From Spirogloea muscicola (Eukaryota; Streptophyta; Zygnematophyceae; Spirogloeales; Spirogloeaceae), in contig WELB01000136.1 of assembly GCA_009602725.1 (NCBI GenBank), positions 209,074 to 221,863 on the forward strand: 12,790 nt of DNA, given 5' to 3'. This document shows positions 1-8,229 of this stretch, one piece after another. A program made the translations under genes and the position numbers. A model generated the notes under the pieces. That model was not told the DNA's origin and made no database searches. It was given only the letters and a program-made list of their open reading frames with translations. Positions within the stretch are counted from its first letter, which is position 1. Every line of letters begins with the position of its first letter.

Positions 1-82
1 CGGAGGCGGCGGCGGCCGATGCTGCCACGCAGCTGACTGGCGGCGGCCCGGGCCCGCGGCGGCAGCGGCGGCGCCCGCCGCG
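1..82 (+). promoter_or_regulatory. GC-rich 5' leader of the glycosyltransferase gene, with a short uORF
   Basis: This stretch is made mostly of GGC/GCG runs and precedes the chosen ATG at 83. An upstream ATG at 19-21 opens a five-codon reading frame (M-L-P-R-S) that stops at TGA 34-36, in a different frame from the main start. The main frame itself has no stop from base 2 onward, so a start upstream of the window cannot be excluded. The ATG at 83 is preferred because it is followed at once by basic residues typical of the cytosolic tail of a type II membrane protein. No TATA box is visible. Confidence 0.4.
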
Positions 83-113
83 ATGAAGAAGCGGTCGCTC
101 TCCGTCTCGCCCT
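83..113 (+). other. Exon 1: initiator and basic cytosolic tail
   Basis: Ten codons beginning M-K-K-R-S-L-S-V-S-P plus one base, ending at a good donor, CCT|GTGAGC at 114. The phase-1 end joins either of two acceptors near 845 in frame. The open frame that runs on to 439 is intron read-through: it is Ser/Pro-rich and has no recognisable domain. Confidence 0.6.
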
Positions 114-3100
114 GTGAGCTTCTCTCCTCCCCGCCGCCATCACCGTGGCCTGGGCGGAGCTGGCGGTGTCTCGAGCGAGCGAGCTTGCCTTCCCGGCTGC
201 CGTCTCTGTGCCGCTCAGCCTCCGTCGGCCTGCCTGCGGCCGCCGCTCGCTCGCCAGTCATAGCTTCCAGCCGTCGAAGCTGCGAGCCCCTTGCCTTCTT
301 GTGGCTTGGCCATGTCTGCCAGGCCCCTCACCACCACCCCCCCTGTTCCTCTGTGTCTCGATCTCACCCCATACCTCCCTCTCCTTCTGGCTTTCAGCAA
401 TTGGCCTCAGATAACTCGTGCATTACTGAGAGCAATTAGTATGACCCTCACCAGCGCCTCGCTTCCCTGTCACACCTCCTTACCGACTCCTCCTCCGAGA
501 AAATCTGACAGCTGCATTGCGCACCTTGCCACTTCTCCCCGCCGGATGCCCCTGTCTTGCTCGCGCTCACTCTTCTGGCTTGCTCAGCTACTCAGTGGTA
601 TCCTGCATGTTGCCACTGGCCGAAGATCATCTGCAGTCCTCCAGCGTGTTCAAAGTCTGGCACAGTCGTTGTTGGCCTTCTGATCCGTCATTTGTCGTTG
701 GCAAGGAGCCATTGCTAAGATTCTCCCAAACCACAAACCTCCCCTCCCCCCCACCAATTATGCATATTGGCAGGCTGTATCAATGCTGCCATTTGCTTGC
801 ACCGATTGCTGACCTCCCCAGGCTCTCTGACTCTACTGTCAGCAGCCAGGAGGCGGCCATCATATGACGCTGATACGCCGACCGGGCGGGGTCGGTCGAG
901 CCGCCTCAAGCCGCTGCTCTGGGCCTTCGCCAGCGGCGTGTTCCTCCTCTCAGGTGGCACCTCCCTCCTGCCGCGCCCCTCCTTGTTCCATCAGCAAAAC
1001 CCCATCTCCCACCGAGCACCGCCTTTCATGTCACCTTCCTGGCGTACCTCTACTAAGGTTGTGGCAAGGTCCCTCTCAGATTCGCCTCCCCCCCTTTCCT
1101 TCCTGCCCTCTGTGCAGCTCATACCCTGTATCTGCCACTCTTGCCTTCCATAGGGTCCCCTCAACTTCAAATTTAACAATAACAGGGAGCATTTGCCACC
1201 AACTGGAGACCGCCTCGCGCATCTGACTTGGCCGCGACCAATGTCTCGCCCGTGTTTGTTCGTAATTGCAGGCTCTGCACTGTGCTGGAAGTACTCCAGT
1301 GTGGTAAGCGATCAGCAACTCCCCACCCTGAGCCCCCACCCTCCCCCCCCTTCTCGAAGGCTCACTGTAAGAGAGGGAGCTGTGCTGTAGAGACAAGCAT
1401 GAATGCTGAGAGAAGGAAGCTGAGATTTTGAAGGAGGTGGAAAGGGGTGGCGGAGGGAGGTCATTTGTGGGGGTCGGGGGCAGAAGCAGGCTGTGGAGTT
1501 TTGACACTGAGGTCTAGCTGAGTAGTGTGGAGAGAGAGGGGGAGAGATGCGAAGTAGAGGAAAGAGGGAGGGAGGGAGAGCCATGGACAGAGAGAGGAAG
1601 AAGGAGAGTGAAGCGCGTGTGCTGACGGTGCAACAGGCCCATGGGCGTGGCCCCGCTCTCATGGGGGCCTCAGTGGAGCACCCCCAGCTGATGGCGCAGG
1701 AGACGGAGCGGCTGGGGTTCTCACGGCAGCTGCCAGCAAAGGAGACGCACGACTTCGGGCAACAGCTGCGTCAGCTGTCGGCCGCCAAGGAGGACGCGAG
1801 CGGCAGCCAACCCGAGGACCTCCCGGCATCGGCACCACCACCAAACGCGCTTGCAGACGAGCAGCAGCTGGCACCGCTGGCGGTGCCGGTGGGGCCGGAC
1901 ACTTTGGCTGGTCACCCAGATCCAGCGAACTTTGTGTTTGGCAAGGCCAATTGGACGACGCCACTGCCTTTCCAGCCGCTGCCAAGGCCGGCCCAGTACA
2001 CCCTCTCCTTCCGTGCGTTCACCAACGGTACTGAGCACCTGAACTCAACACTGCCATACAGCATACGGCGCAATGACCTCATTACAACGTACCTGGACTA
2101 TGTCCGGCAGCTGCGGGCTTGGCAGGACTCCAGGTAGGCCCGCCCTCCTGCCGTACTCCCTCTCCCTCCTCTTGTTACTCCACCTCTTCCCTCTCCTACT
2201 TTGTTTGGCTTCGTCAGCCTGTTGATCCTTGCAATTCTCTCAACCCCTTCCAACCCTCCTCATAGACGGGCTTCCATTCGACTGACAGCAGCAATTACCG
2301 TCTTCCTCCAACTTCTCAGTGCCGCATACTTCACCTTGCCCCTTGCTGCTACATGGAGCTCAATGCCTGCTGTGGGCGTCCCGCCCCACCTACCCTGCCT
2401 CCTTGCAGCAAGATTTCAAAGGAAGAAGACCGCTGGAAGCAGACGGTGGTGAAGTGCAAGGGCACGGAGTGCCCGCATTTCAAGAGCTGCGGCGGCTACT
2501 GGAGTCAGATAAACGTGAGCAACTATCCCCCTCCAACGTCACCTGGCCCCCGCACCCACCGACTTTTGCCGGCCCACATTTCTCAGTGCCACGCAAAGGT
2601 CTAGAAGAGTGGGCAGGCCGTTGATCTGCAGCTCCGGCTGTAGAACGCCAACCACTCCTGGCCAGATTTGGCTGTGGAGATTTTAGGATTTCTGCTCAGG
2701 CTGTGCGGTCTAGATGTGAAGCCACATGCACATCGATCCGAGCAATCTGCCTCATAATGCTTTTGCAGGCATGCTGGGCCCCAGAGATGACGGATTTTGC
2801 GAGGTTTCGCCCCAAGCCACCATACAACTGCCCCGACTACAAGGTGGTGCGTAGCACAGCCCTGTGCTGGCCCCGCAGCTGTGGTGCTTCTGCTGAGGCT
2901 GCAGATTTTGGTGCTCAAGCTCGCAAGTTGAGCTATAAGAGGAAGGCACGGTGTGTGTATGATGGAGCTTCTGTTCCTCGCCCTCCACTTTATTGATGTG
3001 CCTCTGTCTCCTCTTCTAGTCATATGCACCTTTTGGGAGCTCTGAGTTGGTTGATGCCCATGCCCTATCTGATTGCTTCTTCCTCCTCCCTCCTTCCCTC

Positions 3101-6100
3101 TCTCTTCCATTCTGTCCATCTCTTCTACTCTTCCCACTTTCTTGCCGCTCGCATTTCCATCCTCCTACAGCCCAATGGAACCATGGAGCACAACTACACG
3201 TGCTCAGTACCCTGGGACTACCACCGGCATGAAATGTGGTATGCTCAGGTACTGCATGCTGTGCGCTTGTCTGCTTGCCATGGCTCGTGAATAAGCAAGG
3301 GTTTGAAGTTGAAGGCACAAAAATCAGCAAGCAGACTTAGTGTATCTCAGGGTTGCTTAAAATGTCGGTCCAGGGCGGGTTGCTCAGAGATTGCCACTAT
3401 GTTGTCATCACGGTACGGAGGTCCAGGACATTCTGGTCTCTGAATCCTGACCCACGACAGTGCAAGTCACCTCACAATGCTCACTGTATCTCGCCCTTCT
3501 GTCCGCCCAATTGGGCAGGTCTTCGTCATCAACAACGTATACGTCAATGCGCGCGGGCTGGTTTTCAACCAGACGCATTTCTTTGACCGCAATGGCTGCG
3601 GCAAGGAGCACAAATTTGAGTACCAGGCTAATGTGACACCAGTATGGCACTTCAAGGTCTGCCACATTTGCTACAGGGACTTAAGTGCTGTGTGCCATAG
3701 CCTCCCAAGCCCTCCGCTCTGCCCCCTGTCTTTACTCATTCTACGACAAGGCAACTCTTCTAAATCACGCTGTCCTTGCTTCCATTTACTGTGACTTGGC
3801 ATCTCCACGTCCGTCTGCTCCCGTCAGGAGGGAGCAAGCCTGCTGCCTCGTGGAAGTTTTCACCTCCTGCTTGACATTCTGAATGGATATTGGTACGATG
3901 GGCTGCATGGCCGTGCTGCAGAACCTTGTGAACCTGGTGCACTGGAACGCCTATGCATTCTTCCATGGCATCACCGAGATGCTCCCAGTGCTCATGATGA
4001 TTGGCAAGTCCTTCCGCAAGTAAGTCAGCTGCTGCTGCCCTTGTTTCTGAGCCCTGCCCTCTTTCTTCCCCTTGCAGCCACTGTGTCGGCTGCTTCCCTC
4101 TCCCCTCCGCTCCCTAGGTCGGGTGGTCAGCCAGCCAGCAGCAGCGCATAGGCAACTGCTTCTCTTGGTTACCACATACATGTGTCATTGTTATTTGCTC
4201 CACTCTGCCAGGAGCGTAAGTCTCGCGTCTTATGCTATCAGCCATATCTGACAAAAGTGTAAGGACAGTACTTCGGTAATAGGGCTCGGAATCGAAGAGC
4301 AGACCCTGAAGTCTCACTGTTTGACCACCCCCCAACCCCTCCCCACATTATTCACACTTGCGCTGGTGCAACTTTTGCAGCCTCAAGGGCATGCCGGTCG
4401 CAAATAAAGCGGGACAGGTGGACTTCTACGACAAGGTGGCGCAGAGCATCATTGGCATCCCCACTGCCGACTTCAACTTTCAGACCATTGGCAACGACGA
4501 GCTCTTCTTTGCTGAGCGACTCGTGCAGCCTTTCTATCAGGTCTACACACCAGCCGTCCTCCGCTACCACGCAGCAAGCCTGAATGAGGAGAAAGGGCAG
4601 TTGGGCTTCACGGAGATGGAGAAGGATGCACAAAATGACCCTGTGGCTGTGGTGCCTCCTTGTCATTTAACTTGCTAAGGTTTTTCGCAGCGTGTAGGCC
4701 TGAAAAAGCACGTGTGCACAATCTCACAATTCGTGAAGTAATCAGGCTTGCTTTTGGAGTTCAAAGGATATTGGTGTCCAACAAGCACCAGCTTGTGTGC
4801 AGTGGTGCGGGCGGCCCAGCCGGTCTCTGTGGCAATCGTTCCGCAAGCACCACCTTCTGCCACACGGCGGCCTGCCCGTGTTCAACACCGACTGGTCGCT
4901 AAGGTGCTGCATTGAACCAGTTTGTATCTGGGCTAGAGAGCCTGCTACCACATTCAGCGTAGGATGAAGGGTCAGCAGGCCTGAGAGCACTTAGCTGACA
5001 TGCTGTGCAGCTGAGCCAGCTGCTGTTGCTCCTAAGCTTGATCATCTATAGCACACTGTGCCTGAGATGCCCCACGTGCTGATACCGTGTTTTCACAGGC
5101 CTGACCTTGGTAGTAAGCCGCTGGAGGACCTTGTTCAAACGGGCCGGTGGATTGTGGTGCTCAGCAAGCGCTACAAAAGCAGGTTCCTCTTCTTCATCCA
5201 CTCTTGTCATTTGACTCAAAGCCAAAGACCTCCATAATCTTGAATTAAGTGGTAGAAGGACCGCCTCTTGCAGTTTTGGCTTCCTGTGTTCTTGATTGGA
5301 AGCGCTCCTTTTGCAACACAGTCATCACCAAGCTGTGCAGTCTCCTCTGCTAGACGAAATTATGGTAGAGGAGGGAGATTCTCAGCTGTTGTAGAAGCTG
5401 CACAATGAACAAGGATATTGCATGTCCAGGGCCAGACTGAGCTTCAAACAGAGACCATTGCGCCCTCCTGTCTTAGACTGCAGCAGCCGAGAGATTGACC
5501 TGCCCAGATGTGGAGCAAAGTGCTAATAATGCAAGAGTCCCTTTTGGCTCACCAGACGGCTGGTTCAGTCGGACGATGTCCAGGCTCTTCTTGAGGGGCT
5601 GTGGCCGGGCAGGGTGCACACTTTTGACGGCAGGTCAGCACAGATGCTCCTTATCTGCGTCAACTCGACTAGGTCCATCTGCCAGCTGACTGTGCATCAT
5701 ACTTCCTATGCCGCTCTTTTCATATGGTCTGCAAGACATTCATCTCCATGTGGGCAGCTTCTTGGCGCCCAAGGAGGGCCTTACAGGTGCTAATACTGCC
5801 ATGACAATGTTGATCTTTATAGCTCGAACATATTGGAATCCAAGAAGATTCTCAACCGCGCTCGGCTGTACGTGGGCACTCATGGTGCAGGTAAGGCATC
5901 TATCCTAGCTATGAAGACCCCCTTTCATTCCCAACGCTTACACAGCAACTCAAACAACTCTTCCCTTTTGGCGTCACTCAGACATTTTCAGTACAGCATG
6001 TAACAGCACTGTTGCAGGCATTGAAAGCATTTGACAATCGCTGTGAGCCACTGTGAGCTGGCAATTGCCTCAGTTGCTCTTTCACAGAAGCGTAAGAGTG

Positions 6101-6473
6101 GCAGGCAGGCAGTTCTTTTGTCTATGCGTTAAGTGTCAGGAACTTGACAAATCAAAGGGTGCCTGGTCTCATGCACGAGCCAGTGATCAAGCTTGATGCT
6201 CATGTTGCTTGAGGTGCAGCCTTGACCAACATGGTTTACATGCCACCGGGAGGTGTAATTTTAGAGATTCGTCCAAAACTCTACACAAACCCATGCTTCC
6301 ATCATATGGCGGAGGTTTGCGACCTTGCATACTTCATGATGTTCGGCGATGGCAACAAGGACTCGGATATCTCTGTGGACGTTGAGGAGGTCGAGCGCAT
6401 CCTTCATCAGATCAAGGCTCTGATGGAGGGTCGGTTGCCTAAGGTTGAGGGACGAGAGGTATCCAGGAGGTAA
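83..6473 (+). CDS. Type II membrane glycosyltransferase, family GT61 (DUF563)-like, 15 exons
   Basis: Predicted Golgi glycosyltransferase of about 636 residues. Exons: 83-113, 846-953, 1272-1303, 1637-2133, 2409-2514, 2769-2846, 3171-3248, 3519-3656, 3922-4019, 4381-4540, 4803-4903, 5099-5182, 5556-5633, 5823-5890, 6220-6473. All 14 introns are GT-AG and every junction keeps phase. Layout: basic tail (1-32), signal anchor (33-52), low-complexity stem, Cys-rich region with seven N-glycosylation sequons, then the DUF563 domain from about residue 357. Its marks are HGITEMLP (371-378), WIVVLSKR, RLVQSDDV and GTHGAALTN (548-556) with MPPGG. Known of the family: GT61 enzymes transfer sugars such as xylose, arabinose or GlcNAc in the secretory pathway. 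The substrate here is unknown. Weak points are the exon 4 acceptor, the exon 6 donor (2843 or 2846) and the unusual donors at 3657, 4541, 5183 and 5634. The family call is firmer than the exact exon ends. Confidence 0.75.
114..845 (+). other. Intron 1 (about 732 nt)
   Basis: The longest intron of the gene. It is pyrimidine-rich with C and T runs and contains overlapping Ser/Pro/Leu-rich open frames on both strands, but none shows a domain or joins the gene in a better way. First introns of green algal genes are often the longest and may carry expression signals, but I see no specific element here. Confidence 0.5.
838..848 (+). promoter_or_regulatory. Tandem NAGNAG splice acceptor of exon 2
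   Basis: The intron ends in TGTCAGCAG, giving two adjacent AG acceptors, at 841-842 and 844-845. Both keep the frame: the exon starts at 843 or at 846, and use of the upstream site adds a single alanine between the Ser and the Arg-Arg-Arg of the cytosolic tail. I used 846 in the model. The choice does not affect the membrane anchor. Confidence 0.55.
846..1303 (+). other. Exons 2 and 3: membrane signal anchor split by an intron
   Basis: Exon 2 (846-953) encodes an Arg-rich segment and then the first part of a hydrophobic helix, P-L-L-W-A-F-A-S-G-V-F-L-L-S. Exon 3 (1272-1303, only 32 nt) adds G-S-A-L-C-W followed by K-Y-S-S-V. Joined, they give a roughly 20-residue transmembrane helix flanked by Arg/Lys on the N-terminal side, which fits an N-in/C-out signal anchor. 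The micro-exon has an ATTGCAG acceptor and a strong GTAAGC donor, and its length converts phase 1 to phase 0 as the next exon needs. Confidence 0.6.
1637..3656 (+). other. Exons 4-8: lumenal stem and Cys-rich glycosylated region
   Basis: Exon 4 (1637-2133) encodes a Gln/Ala/Pro-rich stem and then a more structured part containing sequons N-W-T, N-G-T and N-S-T. Exon 5 is Cys-rich (C-K-G-T-E-C-P and K-S-C-G-G-Y-W). Exons 6-8 add further cysteines and the sequons N-G-T, N-Y-T, N-Q-T and N-V-T. Seven sequons here and none in the catalytic exons point to a lumenal, glycosylated region. The exon 4 acceptor (CAACAG at 1631-1636) is the least certain, because the frame is also open upstream as far as 1547. 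Confidence 0.6.
3922..6473 (+). other. Exons 9-15: DUF563 catalytic domain
   Basis: Exon 9 carries N-A-Y-A-F-F-H-G-I-T-E-M-L-P, the usual opening of the domain (aromatic-His then E-x-L-P). Exons 10 and 11 join as P-F-Y-Q|W-C-G-R-P-S. Exon 12 gives W-I-V-V-L-S-K-R-Y-K-S-R. Exon 13 gives V-Q-S-D-D-V-Q-A-L-L. Exon 14 gives L-N-R-A-R-L-Y-V-G-T-H-G-A, and exon 15 gives A-L-T-N-M-V-Y-M-P-P-G-G followed by I-L-E-I-R-P. This order of blocks is that of GT61 proteins. A tail of about 50 residues follows the last conserved block and ends at TAA 6471-6473. Confidence 0.75.
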
Positions 6474-7239
6474 GAGGTCGGAATTTGGACCAGACCTCCC
6501 AGTTATCCTTGTAAAATTCCTTTGATCTGGTGCTTCAGGGTGTGTGGTGTTTGTAGAAGTGCCTCAAGTACATTAGATATTCATTCATTGATACATTCAT
6601 TTGAAACATCTATTACCTCACTATGCTGGAAAGCAGTACCATGATGACACTGCAATGGAAGTGTTGGTCCCCTCCTGACATTGTTCATACCTGTGTCCAT
6701 CATTGTCAATGTCTCACGATGAATTGAATGTGGAAACAATGAAGTAGCTTTCACAAGCAAGCATGGCTGCATGGCAAGCGTCAACCAAACTGGTTGACGA
6801 TTGCGAGAAGCTCACAGCTTCTGGTGATCTGTGCATTTTCATCTTTGAGGACTCCTTTCTTCAAGATGAATGTAACAGTGAAATAGTGGCGTGGTTCACC
6901 AGTATGCGGCTTGGGTAATGGTCTACTTAGACCGATCAAGTAGTGTCATGTGGTTTAGGCATGGTTTGCAGCGCAAGGAGCAGCCTGGTCATGGAAACGT
7001 GCTGGCGCTCCACGCAATGAGCATTGCTTGATATCTACAATAGACTGCCAGATAGAGTAAAATCAGACGGTTGCTGGGCGAACCGCACCTTATGAGCGCA
7101 AGCACATCACATGACAAATATTGTGGACCTCGTGGCACCCTGGCTTTTGAAGGCAATGACCACCTTGGCCACTGTAATTTCCAATTCTCAGAGGAATCCA
7201 AAAGGATGCAGGAAAAGAGGAAAGCTTCTCCAGAAGGGA
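6474..7239. other. 3' UTR and intergenic DNA, no gene seen
   Basis: AT-richer than its surroundings, with only short unconvincing open frames on either strand. A TGTAA motif at 6510-6514, 37 nt after the stop codon, is a candidate polyadenylation signal of green-algal type. Further TGTAA copies lie at 6871 and 7173. No tRNA, rRNA or repeat was recognised before about 7240. Confidence 0.5.
6510..6514 (+). terminator. Candidate polyadenylation signal TGTAA
   Basis: TGTAA lies 37 nt downstream of the stop codon of the glycosyltransferase gene. Chlorophyte genes commonly use TGTAA, usually 10-20 nt before the cleavage site. The motif is short and could occur by chance. Confidence 0.3.
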
Positions 7240-7520
7240 GCCATGGCTGTGAAAGAGAAGTCGTTCTTGCAACGGGGGCAAGGGCTGTGAGAAGCCAGCC
7301 CGAAAAAATTTGACAAGATTCGAAGGGGCCAGACTACGAAGGGGCTAGAAGCGCTATCTCAGAGCCACCAGTCAATCCGGCCGCGCCTTCCCTTATCTCA
7401 GAACTGGTGTAGGATGAATCACTCAATAAGTACGAGTGAGGAGCCTCAAAGCTGACAGACTAGCTGCCGGATAACAATCCCCCTGACGAAAGCCAGAAGC
7501 TGCAGTGAAAGGCCAGCCCA
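7240..7520 (-). repeat. Decayed second copy of the LINE 3' end (copy B)
   Basis: Block by block this stretch matches the 3' terminal region of the main LINE (about 7850-8052), but with many changes. Shared landmarks on the plus strand are GCCAGCCC followed by GACAAG and CGAAGG.GCTAGA (7293-7350 versus 7888-7942), AATCACTCAATAAG (7417 versus 7960), and CTAGCTGCCGG followed by CCCTGACGAAAGC (7462-7494 versus 8002-8034). On the minus strand the last block still reads A-A-S-G-F-R-Q-G-D-C, close to A-A-S-C-F-R-Q-G-D-V of the main copy. Copy B has an extra segment of about 65 bp (7351-7416). The lower boundary near 7240 is approximate. Confidence 0.5.
7363..7388 (-). repeat. 26-bp inverted copy of the edge of the 73-bp repeat
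   Basis: The 26 bases here are the reverse complement of 7855-7880, with 24 of 26 positions matching. They lie inside the extra segment of copy B, about 470 bp from the direct copy. The homology stops at the same edge (the GCGCGGCC end) where the two direct copies also lose similarity. Confidence 0.55.
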
Positions 7521-7594
7521 CGAAAGAATGCTCTATGTCCGAAGGGTATTGAGCATCGCTCGTTGGAAGACAAGCGATCAGTAAGGATGGCTGG

Positions 7595-7620
7595 AACCCC
7601 TAGTAAGCAGCCGCAAGACG
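7595..7620 (+). repeat. Left copy of an imperfect direct repeat flanking the LINE
   Basis: AACCCC, then TAGTAAGCAGCCGCAAGACG. The matching copy at 12014-12040 reads AACCCCC, then TGCTAAGCAGCCGCAGATG. The two lie on either side of LINE element A in the same orientation, as an old target-site duplication or copies of a shared terminal segment would. A few mismatches and one-base gaps separate them. Confidence 0.4.
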
Positions 7621-7799
7621 AACATGCAATTAGCCAGATAAGCCGTCCCACCTGCCGATGGCGAAAGGCAGCTGCCAGGACATGGTAAGCACGACGAAGC
7701 AAGGCGTGAACCAGGCGGGGCAATGCATGAAAGGGCTGCAGATGTTCAGGCTTGTGCGCCAGGGTAACGATCGAGAGTGTGGGCGAGCACAGAGGGTAG

Positions 7800-7819
7800 G
7801 GGCTGGGAAAGGCCAGCCC
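7800..7819 (+). repeat. Hairpin repeat, copy 1
   Basis: GGGCTGG, then GAAAG, G, then CCAGCCC: a 7-bp perfect stem with a 6-nt loop. The same core (6-bp stem GGCTGG/CCAGCC with loop GAAAGG) occurs at 7877-7894 and 12194-12211. This copy lies outside the 73-bp repeat and has different flanks. Confidence 0.5.
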
Positions 7820-7854
7820 AAGCTCGATCTAAGTGATCGAGATTCCATGAAAGA

Positions 7855-7927
7855 AAGCGCGGCCAGATTGACTGGTGGCTGGGAAAGGCCAGCCCAAAGG
7901 AATGGACAAGGTCTGAAGGAGCCGGAG
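7855..7927 (+). repeat. 73-bp dispersed repeat, copy 1
   Basis: Matches 12172-12244 at 71 of 73 positions in the same orientation (differences at 7917 and 7924). It contains the GGCTGG-GAAAGG-CCAGCC hairpin. It lies just beyond the coding end of LINE element A, in its putative 3' UTR when read on the minus strand. The bases beyond the AAGCGCGGCC edge are unrelated between the copies. Confidence 0.75.
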
Positions 7928-7965
7928 TGCGAAGGACTAGGACTAAGACATCAGCCAGAAATCGC

Positions 7966-8229
7966 TCAGTAACCTCTAGTCAGGCGATGCAAGTCTGAGT
8001 AGCTAGCCGGTCGAAAGACGTCGCCCTGACGGAAGCAGGAGGCCGCCGCCAAAGCTCGGTCTGCGCGTAAGTGAACCGCGAAGGCAAGGGACCGCTGCAT
8101 CGAGATGGCCAAACGCATTCGGAAGACTTGAGCGAGGGACCCGGCGACATTGAAGCCGGGCTGCTCGCCCTGCTGCCCGAGGCGGCGGGCCGCTGCACGC
8201 CGCGCAAGGCGGTGAAGCAAGTCAAGCCA
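7966..8229 (-). pseudogene. C-terminal tail of the LINE polyprotein after a nonsense codon
   Basis: Continues in the same frame as the 9549-8230 segment, from which it is separated only by the TAA at 8230-8232. It reads W-L-D-L-L-H-R-L-A-R-R just after the stop and later S-M-Q-R-S-L-A-F-A-V-H-L-R-A, then ends at the natural-looking stop 7966-7968. The Ala/Arg-rich helical character suits the extreme C-terminus of such LINE proteins, so the TAA is best read as a disabling mutation rather than the original end. Confidence 0.6.

Larger units (their letters stand above)
7521..7854. other. Repeat-rich spacer between LINE copies, no intact gene
   Basis: No convincing protein is encoded on either strand. 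A minus-strand frame covering 7460-7723 has an Ala/Arg-rich stretch that may be decayed LINE sequence, but I cannot align it. The spacer contains a 26-bp segment repeated beyond the other end of the LINE (7595-7620) and one copy of a 7-bp-stem hairpin (7800-7819). Confidence 0.35.

Noticed and set aside
114-439. Continuation of the frame from the ATG at 83 as a 118-residue protein
   Set aside because: Beyond the GTGAGC donor at 114 it is Ser/Pro-rich with no domain, and the exon 1-exon 2 join yields a sensible signal-anchor N-terminus.
1076-1507. Minus-strand open frames of 116-143 codons in the introns 2-3 region
   Set aside because: They overlap each other and micro-exon 3, and are low-complexity Ser/Pro/Leu products of purine/pyrimidine-biased intron DNA.
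2601-3137. Minus-strand open frame of 178 codons
   Set aside because: Lies antisense across exon 6 and flanking introns of the glycosyltransferase, has no recognisable motif, and mixed composition.
6222-6473. Separate small gene of 83 codons starting at TTG
   Set aside because: It is the last exon of the glycosyltransferase: joined to 5890 in phase it completes the conserved H-G-A-A-L-T-N block.
7071-7313. Plus-strand open frame of 80 codons near the repeats
   Set aside because: No motif, no supporting start context, and its 3' part overlaps the decayed LINE copy.
7482-7512. Possible hammerhead-like ribozyme core (CTGACGA followed by GAAA)
   Set aside because: The sequence between the two core boxes cannot form the required stem II, and the matching place in the better-preserved copy reads CTGACGG, which lacks the core.
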